Of a stretch of 19,580 bases of DNA, positions 9,945-19,580 are shown one piece after another. How positions within the stretch are numbered: the first letter of the stretch is position 1; each line of letters opens with the position of its first letter. Source of the DNA: Thoreauomyces humboldtii (lineage: Eukaryota; Chytridiomycota; Chytridiomycetes; Spizellomycetales; Powellomycetaceae); contig JADGJA010000405.1 in NCBI GenBank assembly GCA_027596035.1, positions 1 through 19,580 on the forward strand, read 5' to 3'. The notes below the pieces were generated by a model, which was given only the letters and a program-made list of their open reading frames with translations, had not been told where the DNA came from and made no database searches. The position numbers and the translations under genes were made by a program.

Positions 9945-10518
9945 ATGGCAGACACTGCTAACGCACCAGTGGAGACTCGAGAACAAGCAGTGGTACGCAA
10001 GCAAGGATTCCTGTTGATTCCTACCTAGTAGAATGTTCCGCTCTAACGCTATGTGTCCATACACTTGGGTCCCCCAATAGCCTTTGGACCTCGTGCGTCT
10101 CTCCCTCGACGAACGTGTGTACGTCAAGATGCGCGGGGATCGAGAGATCAGGGGTCGGCTTCACGTACAGCACAATCACTCCGCTTGTGTCTGTCATCTT
10201 CTTGGAGGTCTGACACTCTCTCGTGCACCGCATAGGCTTTCGACCAACATATGAACATGGTACTGGGAGACGCGGAGGAGATCATCACGGTCGTGGATGT
10301 CAACGAGGAGGCGTACGAGGAGGTCGTGAGGGTAAGGGACATGTCGTTTCGCCATCCGCGCGTGACGGAGACATACTGTGTGTGGCATGGGAGCGCAGGA
10401 CACAAATTGACCCCGACTCCTTCGGTGTCACGTTCTCCAGACCGTCAAGCGAAACCACGAGATGCTGTTCGTACGAGGAGACGGCGTGATACTTCTTTCT
10501 CCACCGACACGAGCGTGA
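9945..10518 (+). CDS. LSM3: U6 snRNA-associated Sm-like protein LSm3
   Basis: Four exons on the plus strand (9945-9992, 10081-10164, 10236-10331, 10441-10518), all with phase-0 junctions, give 101 residues, the usual LSm3 length. The Sm1 motif includes [20 protein letters not shown] and [15 protein letters not shown]. The Sm2 motif includes [15 protein letters not shown]. LSm3 is a subunit of the LSm2-8 ring, which binds the U6 snRNA 3' end in the nucleus, and of the LSm1-7 ring, which works with Pat1 in cytoplasmic mRNA decapping. Donors are GTACGC, GTACAG and GTAAGG; intron 1 has a clear CTAAC branch site. Introns make up nearly half of this small gene. Its 3' end converges on the exportin-like gene with little or no spacer. 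Confidence 0.95.
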
Positions 10519-10639
10519 GGATGGGTGGATGGATGATGCAGCATGTTGAAAATTTTGTGGAAAACGGAGGGAGGAGTGTCGCCACGATCCCATACGCCAG
10601 ACTCCCTCCACGATTTCCCCCCTACGCAAATGGATCCTG

Positions 10640-13600
10640 GATGGACGATCGAAGAGATCTCCAAACCACTCGTTGGCCGCGTCGTCCTCACCGTCGTTGG
10701 AGTTCTTGCGGATGACGGGTCGAGTGAGGATCTGTTTCTGCGTGATGTTGACGATGAAGCTTTGTGCCTTCTTTCCTCGTTGACTCTCGGCGACCTGTTA
10801 GGGGGGCAAACGGGTCAGTTAGGAAACACAACCCAGAGTTTTCAAACCTTTCTCTTGTCTTTTCACTTGCCGCTGTGATGTGCTTCAGGAAATCCTTTGT
10901 CACCGCATTGGATTTCTTTTTCTGGTCGTTCTCTCCACTCGCAGCAGCCGTCAGGTCTGCCTCGTATCTCTGTCCGTCGGAGATCGGAGAGTTTTGGCGT
11001 ATGCTCCACGGGTAAGATACTAGGTCCTCGGTCTGCCAAACCTGCAACCTGTCGCTAGCCATGTCCGGCAATCCTGCAAAAGTCTGATAAGGCACGTCGG
11101 ACAAAGGCCGCAACTGCAAATACAACTGCGTGACGGCGCCGATGGTCGCCGAATGCGACTCAACGTAGTAGCTGTCGTGCACAGTCTGTCAAAAGAACAA
11201 CCGCGTTAGGCTGCAAACCGTAAGTAAGTTGAGAGAATGCATTTGTAACCTCTAGCATGGCCATGAGCGCATCCCGTCCGAGCCACGCATAAAGGTCCGG
11301 ATTTGCAACTAGAGCTGGCACGATTCTTGCAAGCATTAGTACAAGCTTTCTGTAAAAGAAACAATCTGTAAGAGTTCATGCACATGCAACCTACGGGCAC
11401 TTGTGTTCGAGATGCGATGCAATTCTCGAGCAAGGGTCAAGTTCACTCACGCAGAAGAATCCGTGTCTCTGATCTTGATCATCAGAACGATGGCAGCAAG
11501 AAGGGGTTGAGCGACTGTCCGATCCCAGAAGAGGAACCTGACGAGTTCCGGTTTGACGAAGGTAGACACCATGACGTCGAAGGACGGTGTCGCGTCCCCT
11601 GTCGTCTCGGTCATCGCGTTCTCAGCCGCCGCCTTCCTGGCCTTCTTTGCACCGAACATCACGGGTGCACGAAACACGGCCAGTAGCAGATCCACGAAGG
11701 AACGGGTGAGGAGTCGTAGAGCACGTTCGGCGCGGACTTCGTCCGTCTCGTCCTTTCTAGACCCACTCGAAAGGTTAGAATGTGCGACGGGGCTATCGGG
11801 AATGGGGTTTCGCTGAAGACGGAAGCGTACTCGTCGGCTTCCCGGTCGGCTTCGAACCCTCGACCCGCGAGGTTCGTCCATTCCGCGTCGAGTTTTGTGC
11901 AGACGTTGATGAGGAACGGTGGGAAGAGGGGCCCAAGGACTGCGGTGTAGTATTCTGGCGGGCAGTTGGCGACTAAGGGACCCATCATACCTAGTAAGAC
12001 GAATACGAGCGAAAGTCAGCGCTCTTGTTTAAACTATTCACGTGACGCGAGACCCTTACCGATGGTGCTTTTCCAATGATGGCTACCGAGGAACGCGGCT
12101 GGCTCGAGAATCGTCGCGGAGAGAGTTTCTCCGATGGATGGTAAAGAATAAAGGGATGGGCCGAGATACGACAGTAATAATAGTACCTGGAGACTCCACT
12201 GTCAATGAGGATCGGGTGCGGTAAATGCCCCATTGTCAAAATAAAAAGGTACCTTCCGTCCCTCAACATGCTCATCCATCGGGCAACGGCCGTCACTTGA
12301 GCGGCGAGCTCGTTCTTGAAAGTTCGTCCTTCAACAGCGTCAGCGCCTACACGGCGGCAACCGAAAAAAGCTGAGCATGCGAAGAAGATCGTGAAGTGAG
12401 AAGCGATAGTATACCAGTCATCAAAACGCTGAACTCCGGCAACACGCCCTGCCAGATCGTCGGATCGTACAATCCCTGCAATCGCTTGACGATCACAAGA
12501 GCACATCTGACCAGTTCCGGCACGGCATCGACCCACAGTCGACTCACGTCCGGATCACCCGGATTCTTGGGATCCACCGTTCGCTGCAAGAACTTAGACA
12601 CCAACCCGAAGGTCGACAGGATTCCAGCTCGTTTGGTTCGAAGGTCCTGCTCGGGTTGCGATGGCATGGCCTGTTTCTCTCGAGGTGGCGTCTGAACGAG
12701 TGCGTCTGAGTTGGCTCGCAGGTAGTTGAGACCGGATGCCTCGAAGAGCGCGTCCAATGTCGTGATCGAGGTTTGGACCATTGTGTCGAACTCGAGCAAG
12801 GCGGGTTGAAGGAGCTGTATGATATATGGATGTTTCTCTTGATGCGGTGTTCTGGAAGGAAGACGATGCAGAGCAGGAATTCCGCAAGGAGGTTGCCCTC
12901 GGAAGGGAAGACGAGGTTTCGATCGATCAAAGACTTCACAGCCGATGAAATCTCCTGATAACCCTGCACCAGCACGTCCGGCATAGCGGCGGCAAGTTTG
13001 ACGAGAGACGAAGCAGCCGTCATCCTTAGAGCCTTCGTCTCGTCTCGCAATGTGATCTTTCTTTGCATGTAATCTTCCTCATCCGGCATGGTGAACGCGA
13101 CGAACGAGAACATCTTCTGGACGCATCGTAATACCAGCTGCGGTGATGCAGACATGAGTTCCGCAAACATGACGACCGTACGGAGCTGTTTCTCCACGAG
13201 GATCGGATCCGCGTATTCGAATTTCAGGACCGTCTCGACCAGTCCGAGTCTGGCGGAGGTAAGGGCTTGACTTGGTCCTTCCGTCCCACTGTCGCCTGAT
13301 CCTTCTCTTGGCAGTCCAGCAATGATGCATGCCAGCATCGTCAGATTTCCTTCGAGCATAGCGAGGCATGGCGAATCGGATGTCTGCATTCCCGACGCAT
13401 TTGAGAACGAGGCATTGGGCGGAGTCGCCAGCGTTCTTTTGATCCGGCCGGCTATCCAGTAAAACATATCTTCACCCTACAGAAGTGGTGAGAAGCTTAA
13501 TTGGGGAAGCGTCGGGGAAAGCTCGACACTCACCTGCTTGGAAGTTGCCAGACTCTGCAACAGTAGACGCAGGAGCTGGGACTGCTCACTGAACTGAAGC

Positions 13601-14640
13601 TGCTCAGATCGATCCTCCAAGTCCATATCCGCATAACCCGTAGTCATATCTTTGATATGTGGCGGAGCGGTTTTGCAGCACTTGTCCGCCACGACCTTCA
13701 ATACCGACGGGATGGCACTAGCGAGACCGTTCCCATCAATTCTGGAAAACGACAACCAAAACGAGGCGGCCATGGTCGATATTGACATGGACGGATGATC
13801 CAGTGATGACGAGCAGTACAAAGAACCTCTCTTTCGCAGCTGATGGAGGAAGAGGGAAATCGATCTGGGCGATGTATCGCTCCCCGAGTTCCACGGCGAC
13901 TTGCGCGAGACGTTTGGCAAACACGTATCCCTCGTCGTCCAGCTCTTTCGCCTGCTCGGGATGTCTATCTCCTGTGAGGGATGGGACGCCGTGGACGGTG
14001 GCCCATGCGAGCATCAAAGCTTCAATGTAGTTCTCCTCGAATATGGGTTGACATATGCATGAGATCTGAAGTTCCGGCTCTTTGGACATTGGCCTGGAGC
14101 ACAGGACGAGGAGACAATCCGTTGCGGCATTACGGACGGGCTCCGATTTTGAATTGAGAAGACCGAGCAAGAGTCGCGTCACACGGGATGCTGCTATCGT
14201 CTTCCACATGATCCACGCCAGGTACACCTCCAGAGTGTTCAACGTGAGAACGGCCAGTCTCTCCGCCACGTTGCCGTCTGTGGCATCCCCCGTCTCGGTT
14301 GCCCTTCACCACTCGTCGTGATGCCGCTCCACGTCGCGAGTCCATCGGAGGAACCAGCCCTCGTTCGCGGGATCCACGCGAAGGATTCTCAGTGCAGCTT
14401 CGAACTCTGTCTGGGCTGCTGTGGCGGTGGTCAGATCGATGGCCAGTCCCCGGTCCTCGTTCTGAGCCTGCAGGGCTTCCGGGTTGAGCATGATGGCCAT
14501 CATGCCGTCGACGAGCCCGTTCCGCTTCTGATCGGCAGGGACCGTGTCGAAGACGAAGAGGTCCTCGCCGAAGATGCGGTAGAACAGCAGCACCAGTTCC
14601 TGATGGGTGGGATCGTGCTTATAGAGCTCCCGCATGGGTG
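10640..14640 (-). pseudogene. Exportin-5/MSN5-like karyopherin, 5'-truncated and probably decayed
   Basis: HEAT-repeat protein of the exportin-5/MSN5 family, which carries cargo (phosphoproteins, tRNA or structured RNA, depending on species) out of the nucleus with Ran-GTP. Supported exonic segments on the minus strand are 14640-13534, 13476-12415, 12346-12253, 12193-12060, 11990-11831, 11756-11451, 11349-11250, 11185-10848 and 10783 to about 10640. Landmarks include HQELVLLFYRIFGEDLF, EGYVFAKRLAQV, GEDMFYWIAGRI, EGNLLAEFLL, VANCPPE and ITQKQILTRPVI. Three defects are visible: a TGA at 14306-14308 inside a continuous frame; an apparent extra G at 13800-13801 (LLVIT before, DHPSMSIS after); and a one-base shift near 12854-12864. 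The importin-beta N-terminal region, about 150 residues in relatives, is absent; homology starts at a repeat block. No stop follows the C-terminal homology until 10300, inside LSM3. Splice sites are mostly intact. Decay seems likeliest, but assembly errors or missed small introns could explain individual defects. Confidence 0.6.
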
Positions 14641-14646
14641 AGGAAG

Positions 14647-14724
14647 TGGATCGTTTTGTCCGAACGAGGTGGACCCTCAGGGCTTCGAAGGAGCTGTGGA
14701 TCGTCTTGTCCGAACGAGGTGGAC
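14647..14724. repeat. 28-bp direct repeat, period 50
   Basis: Bases 14647-14674 and 14697-14724 are identical except for one T/C difference; both carry the core gtccgaacgaggtggac. The first copy starts within about 10 bp of the point where exportin homology stops. The spacer between copies is 22 bp. The repeat lies in the 455-bp interval 14641-15095, where I find no recognisable coding sequence. Confidence 0.85.
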
Positions 14725-14764
14725 AACAGGTTCCATGCACAGCCTGTGCAGACGATCCACAGCT
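14692..14764. repeat. 14-bp inverted repeat with a nested palindrome
   Basis: The arms agctgtggatcgtc (14692-14705) and gacgatccacagct (14751-14764) are perfect inverted repeats 45 bp apart. The second direct-repeat copy starts inside the left arm. The palindrome tgcacag-c-ctgtgca (14736-14750) ends exactly where the right arm begins. A further 8-bp inverted pair (14795-14802 and 14820-14827, cacctcct/aggaggtg) lies just downstream. The region could fold into a compact cruciform-like structure and resembles the edge of a small non-coding mobile or satellite element, though no target-site duplication was found. Confidence 0.8.
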
Positions 14765-15095
14765 CAGTCTGGCAGTTGCACAGCCACCGATTGACACCTC
14801 CTGTTTTCCCGACAGCACAAGGAGGTGATGCAGAGTGTGAGTCTGTGTGACACAGGGAGCATGCCCTGCAGATCACCCTCCCTGGGACCTGGGTGAGAGG
14901 CCCAGGACCGCAAGCTTTTCCCACTGCATTCGCCCTCTCCACATGTCCAAAGAACAACTCGAGTCCATACAGCTCTGACACAAGAAAACGCTACACTCGA
15001 CCAACGGTGGTACCACCTCCTCTCAACCAGGGCGGAGCCCTCCTCAATCCACACTCGCCGCTGAACGTCTCTTGCACTGGGACCCGCGAAGAACC

Positions 15096-17533
15096 ATGGC
15101 TCGCGGCGAGCACGGCCAGGACGACGGCGAGCTGGACCCAGGGGATAGCGTGCTCTCTTCCATCGACACTTCTTCCAAGTCCGCAGCAGCAATAGCGCTC
15201 AGCAGGATACCCTGCCTCGGAAACCACCCCAATGCCACCCTTGCAGCCTTTACCGTCGCGGTCAGAATCGCCTTCCTTTACCTCACAAAAGCAGCCCTCG
15301 ACCACGTCCTCAGTCCCTCACCCCACAATCATACCGACTTTGCCGTGTTCTTGGCTTTGGTTCATCAGGTGACTTGGGCTTTCCGTCGGCTCCCCTCTGC
15401 CAGGGGTTTCGTAGCTGATTCTTCAGATCCGTTGTAGGCAGTCCTGTACATGGTTTCCTTCATGTTTCAGCAAAGCGGGAGCAGTCCTCCGCTAGATAGC
15501 TTCACCCGTCTGCGACTCGTTCTGGCCATCTCCTTGTCCTCGGCATTGTCGTACTGGTCATTGGTCAAGTTCCCGCTCGAGGTCTTCCAGCTTCTCGGGA
15601 TGCTTACGATCCCCTGGACGCTCATCCGGACGGCCGCTCGCAGCTCGGCCAAGTCGATCCTGCCGATCATCTCTGCATGTCTTCTTCTGATCGCGGGCGT
15701 GGCTTGGAGCGGTTCAGATCTCATTTCATCTCGAGCATCCGTGTACTCCATCTCGGTGACTGTCATCAACTTCGGCGTAGTGCTACCTTGGACCGCTCAT
15801 TCGGTTTTCGCAACCGCGAAGAGCAATGTCTGGACGCTAGTCCGCGCCACAGCTGTGAGTTGACTCTTGTCGCGGTAGTCTGGATTGTGTAGACTTCCCG
15901 GAAGGTCTGAACTTTCTCCATGTTGCGCCCTCGATACCAGCCTGGGGTCATAACTGTTCTCGTCATCTCGTGGTTTGTACTCGAGGCATTGCAGGCCACA
16001 ATAGTCCTGCTCCCACAGTTCTGGACCGCATCGATTTTTGTCACAGTATGCGCCAGTGCCTTGTTCGCTGTCTTGACAGCAGGGACACTCCGGAACTCCA
16101 CTCTCACATGGGGCCAGAACCAGCTCGCCATGGTATTTGAACATTTTGCCATTTTACTTGCCAATATTCAGCGTCTCACTACTCTCTTATCAGTTGCTCG
16201 TGATCTTGACAACGCTATGGATTGGCGGTGAAGATGATATTGATGTTACGAGCATTGCCGGAGTAGCAGCCATAGTGATCGCCCTCGGTGTACATCTGTG
16301 CATCACAAAACATGTGACGCGCGTCACTTCGTACGCGCCGATGGTCGCACCTCTGCGGTCGGCAAGGCCCGCCAAGTTCAGTCGATCCACTCACGTCTTG
16401 CGCAACGCAATCTTCGCCTGTGTCGTTCTCTTCAGCTGTTTTGCTATGTTGTTTGTCCTGCCGCGGTCAGCGAGCTCACGAGCGTACCTTCCTATCGAAC
16501 CTTTCGACGATAGAGAGCTGCTTCAGATTCCGGGCAATGTAACCATGGGGTTCGACCAGGTATATGTCATTAACCTGGTGAGACGAAACGATCGACGCGA
16601 GACGATGGCAGCACGTCTTCACAAACTCGGGATAAAAGCTACCATCACACCCGCGACCACCTATGATGTACCGATGGTGGTGGATCGCATGGACCTCATT
16701 CACACAAAACCTCTGTGGGGTTGGTGGCCGTTTGGAACGCATCTAACGAAAGGCGAGCTAGCGTTGACCGTCAGCCAGCTTCGGATCATGAAGGACGTCG
16801 TTCATCGTGGACATGCTTGGGCTTTGGTCATGGAGGACGATGTGCAGATTGAGGTTCAGGTGGAAGACATTTGGGAGTCACTTCGCAAGTCAATACCAAC
16901 CAACGCCGACCTTCTCTATCTTGGTAAGACTTGCACATCGGATCCCGAGCATTGGCGATTACTTATATTGCAACCTTGCAAATCTCAGGGTACTGCGACA
17001 ACGGGCCAGGAGAACTGGTGGCCTCCATAAATCCACCTCCAGGCCTCCCGATAGGCTACTCGCTGAACATCGCGACGCACCCGAGCTGCGCTCACGCTTA
17101 CGCCGTTAGCCTCAGCGCTGCCAAAAAAATCTTGGACGTGTTCGACGCCCCGCACAACCCTTACGACGATGGCATGGTCGAATTGGTGGTGCGTTCTTCT
17201 CCTGTCACTGGATCAATTTCACTCTTCTTACATTTACGTGAACAGAATCTGGGGGTTTTGACGGCGTACAGCGTGCACCCGGCCCTCATCGACCAGGACG
17301 ACACGACAGTTAGTGACCTTCAAGTCAGGGGCTGGTGGCTTCCTATCAAGCTCTTTTTCCGGCGCCTAACATATAACCTGCGAGGCGTTGTCTTGGATCA
17401 GTACATCATCCAGCCGGTGCAACTGGACACCGCAGACATGACCTGGGTCCAAGGCTGGAGAAAAGCTAACGAGCTTTACCCTCCTTGGAGCGCTCCACAA
17501 TCACACAGCTTAGGCTCACACATCATTGCCTAA
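15096..17533 (+). CDS. Fusion of nucleotide-sugar-transporter-like domain and GT25 glycosyltransferase
   Basis: Six exons on the plus strand (15096-15368, 15438-15854, 15941-16132, 16194-16923, 16989-17188, 17246-17533) give exactly 700 codons with all phases matching (699 residues). Residues 45-330 hold about ten hydrophobic spans. They resemble the drug/metabolite transporter superfamily, TPT/nucleotide-sugar branch: FQLLGMLTIPWTLI and ISACLLLIAGVAW in the first half, STLTWGQNQLAM before the last spans. An eleventh span (364-384) then leads to a GT25 domain at about 413-640, with FDQVYVINLVRRNDRR, a GELALTVSQL segment and the acidic metal/donor site VMEDDV (E508-D510). An even transporter core plus one span would put the catalytic domain in the Golgi lumen. 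The likely role is lumenal transfer of a sugar, possibly one the same protein imports; donor and acceptor are unknown. The start ATG has a good context (gaaccATGg). The gene begins 455 bp from the truncated exportin and converges on the carbonic anhydrase gene. Confidence 0.82.
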
Positions 17534-17742
17534 GCTGGCACTTCATTTCATTTGTTTTCAGCTGCATGTCTTACCACCATATTCTTGGTTTTTGATTCTA
17601 CCATACGACTTCCTCTAATATCGATCACTCATATTCGCGCTCAAAGTACACACGTTTCAACAGCCACTTCTTCAAGTGATATTCAAATGAAAAAAAGCCA
17701 CTGCAGTCCACGTTCGGCTTAGACTACCTGATGAATTCATCT
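17534..17742. other. Convergent 3' ends, no gene
   Basis: This 209-bp AT-rich interval separates the stop codons of the plus-strand transporter-GT25 gene and the minus-strand carbonic anhydrase gene. It must hold both 3' UTRs and poly(A) sites. An ATGAAAAAAA-like run near 17686 and several TTTCAT/ATTTG stretches fit 3' UTR sequence. No separate gene or repeat is seen. Confidence 0.5.
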
Positions 17743-19250
17743 TCACTGCGCTGGGGTGACGGTCCTTCCGCCTTGAGGTACCGCCTGAGCACGCACCGGC
17801 ATCTCAACCTTTCCCCCGCCTGCCATATCGGGGACCGTGGGCACGTGCTGGTGTTCGTCCTCGTTTCCGATAAAACTATCGTCGGGAGGAGATTCGGTCC
17901 CGTCAGCGTTGGCGTCAGGTGGCATGAGTGTCTTGAACGAGTCGGTCTCAGGATGGTATGCCAAGAGGTCGCCCGAGGTGAAGTCGAAGTACCTAGAAAG
18001 AGCATCAGGATGGGTTAGCCCGTGTCGCTTCTGCTTTCTTCCGAAACCGTTACTGCGTTCGCCTTGCCCCCTCCTCACCATCCGTTGATCGAGATCTCGC
18101 CCGCTGCCAACCTGTCCCTGATCCAGGGATAGGTCGTCAGGTTCTGCAGACTGCAGAGGATACTGGCGTGCTCGCATGCTCTGGCCTGAACCTGAGGCTC
18201 CTTGTCGGCAAAGTCTCTCATGGTGATATCGCGGGCGGCTTGAGCGATGCGCATCCAGGAACCCAGGAACTCGAGCTCCGAATGCTCGTGCTCACCCTGG
18301 AGAAGGGAAGCGATGCCTCCGCATTGGGTGTGACCCATGACTGAACAGAAGTGCATGTCAGGACGACACTCTGAAGCGGAGCCATATCAAGACTACGAGT
18401 GGAGAGCCTTTACCGATGATCGACTGCACTTTCAGTCCTTTGACAGCGAATTCCATTGCGGCGGAGGTACCGTGGACCCCGGTATCATTCTCGATGTAAG
18501 GAGGCACGAGGTTTGCGACGTTGCGGATGATGAAGAGGTCACCTGATGAACAATCAGAACGAATCGGATGCCGAAATGACTCAGCTCTTAATCCGGCAAG
18601 TTACCTGGATCGCAGTCTGTGATGATTGCGGGGTCGCAGCGAGAATCGCAGCATCCGATAAGCAGCGTCTTTGGTGCCTGACCCTGCTGAAGGTCAGCGA
18701 AAAGCGACGTGTTATCGGCAAAGAAGCGCTTGTGGAAACGCCGGAATCCCGAAAGGAACTTTGACATCTGCTCGGTCTGAATGTCTGTCAAAAACACAAA
18801 GACCAGAGAGGGTCAACACTTTCTCACTTCTGCGATTCGAAAAGAAGTCGTAACCAGGTATGACGACAACTCACGTGAAGCAGGATTGATCTTCGACAAA
18901 CGTCTCAACATATCCCGGGGGTTAGGTCCGCCACCCCCGCTTGGCCCTGCACCCGATTGCCTCTTCGAGGGACTTCGTCTCAAGCTGCCCATTCTAGCGG
19001 GCCGACCAGCGTCCATCAGTCCAGATACAGCCGGACTCGGCGCCTGCTCGCCGTTTCCACCAGATCCCTCCAGATCCGCCATGACATCCTGACAGCTCTG
19101 CTCGAGTTTGATGCTGAAGGCCGTGTGGGGCGATGCGGGGACGATCTGATCATTGGCGCGACGGATGCGGTCGGCGATGGTGGAGGTGTTGAGAACGCTG
19201 AATTCCTTTTCAGCCGGTTCCGTAGATGGGTTACGTGAGCGGGTGGTCAT
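17743..19250 (-). CDS. Beta-class carbonic anhydrase with N- and C-terminal extensions
   Basis: Five exons on the minus strand (about 19250-18875, 18784-18605, 18542-18414, 18340-18079, 17992-17743) give 399 codons with matching phases (398 residues). The enzyme interconverts CO2 and bicarbonate with a zinc ion. The zinc ligands and catalytic dyad are present: C170, D172 and R174 in CCDSR, then H232 and C235 in GHTQCGG. Other family blocks are GDLFIIRNVANLVPPY, GVHGTSAAMEFAVKGLKV and GWYFDFTSGDL. The catalytic core (about 127-325) is of normal size. It is preceded by about 125 residues rich in Ser, Arg, Pro and Gly (for example SLRRSPSKRQS) and followed by about 70 acidic then Pro/Gly-rich residues. 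The N-terminal part has no clear mitochondrial targeting character and may be regulatory. Fungal beta-carbonic anhydrases supply bicarbonate for growth in air and for CO2 sensing. The start at 19250 is the first ATG of an open frame; nothing upstream forces a longer model. Confidence 0.92.
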
Positions 19251-19580
19251 TGCTTGTAGATGGCTGGCGTCCTCAGCGAGAAAGTCAGCCTTGTTGTTCG
19301 TCCTTCAAAATGTATTGAATGCGGCAAAGGGAACAGCTTCAAATGCTGGTCTCTACCCAAAGTTTCAACAAATCTCCGCTCTACTTCTGGTTTGCCCCAT
19401 GCTCTCGGGCTCTCGTGGAACCCCCCAAGCTTATTAATCTCCCTCAGTGATAAGAATAGAGCGTCCGAATACGTGGAAAGCACTGCCTATTCAACAAAAG
19501 CAGAAAAGGCCAGTTCGGAAGGGAACCCCAAAGGTAGCTTGTTCGGTTTTATGCTCTTGACAAAAATAGATGGTAAAGAA
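19251..19580 (-). promoter_or_regulatory. Upstream region of the carbonic anhydrase gene
   Basis: This is the last 330 bp of the window, upstream of the carbonic anhydrase start on the minus strand. It should contain its 5' UTR and at least part of its promoter. A 78-codon open frame (19247-19483, minus) has no recognisable protein and overlaps the start, so I treat it as chance or, at most, an upstream ORF. I see no clear promoter motif. Confidence 0.35.

Noticed and set aside
11757..11830. A further frame shift in the exportin near 11800
   Set aside because: A GTACGC donor, a CTAAC branch site and a CTAG acceptor give a 74-nt intron that joins the two frames in phase.
12194..12252. A further frame shift in the exportin near 12250
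   Set aside because: It first looked like a shift, but using an AG acceptor at GTGGAG restores phase and gives the family-like segment LQVLLLLSYLGPSLYSLP. I treat it as an intron.
14764..15192. Minus-strand open frame upstream of the exportin as its missing N-terminus
   Set aside because: The 142-codon translation is Arg/Trp/Cys-rich with no importin-beta-like helices, and it overlaps the start of the plus-strand fusion gene antisense.
1..19580. CRISPR array, bacterial operon, tRNA or rRNA genes
   Set aside because: No regularly spaced repeats, ribosome binding sites, cloverleaf signatures or rRNA-like stretches were seen, and the intron-rich genes exclude a bacterial origin.
1..19580. A secondary-metabolite gene cluster around the two-domain adenylating protein
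   Set aside because: CPS1/DIP2 proteins are conserved single genes. The neighbours are housekeeping genes, and no carrier-protein, ketosynthase or condensation domain is present.

Overview
This window is eukaryotic. Its genes are broken by many short GT-AG introns (about 40 to 100 nt, often with a CTGAC or CTAAC branch site), lie close together on both strands, and encode proteins that are fungal in character. I judge it to be a piece of a fungal nuclear chromosome, probably a basidiomycete; the lineage is an inference from intron density and protein style, not from a marker gene. All exon models below were made by hand from splice signals and reading-phase agreement.

Layout, left to right. 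(1) 1-366: flank holding a short diverged inverted copy of the last exon of the next gene. (2) 367-6263, minus: a complete eight-exon gene for a DIP2/CPS1-type protein with two adenylate-forming domains. (3) 6564-7902, minus: a DEDDy 3'-5' exonuclease of the RNase D/WRN type. (4) 8227-9530, minus: a small LIM-domain-binding (LDB/SEUSS/PtaB-like) transcription cofactor, recognisable only after splicing. (5) 9945-10518, plus: the spliceosomal/decay protein LSM3. (6) about 10640-14640, minus: an exportin-5/MSN5-like karyopherin that looks degraded, lacking its N-terminal region and carrying an in-frame stop and two frame shifts. (7) 14641-15095: a block of direct and inverted repeats exactly where exportin homology stops. 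(8) 15096-17533, plus: a 699-residue protein joining a multi-span nucleotide-sugar-transporter-like domain to a GT25 glycosyltransferase. (9) 17743-19250, minus: a beta-carbonic anhydrase with long N- and C-terminal extensions.

These genes do not form a pathway or cluster; most are conserved housekeeping genes. LDB and LSM3 are divergent and share a 414-bp upstream region. LSM3/exportin and the glycosyltransferase/carbonic anhydrase pairs are convergent. The most unusual items are the transporter-glycosyltransferase fusion, the decayed exportin with a repeat-marked breakpoint, and the inverted exon copy at the left edge.
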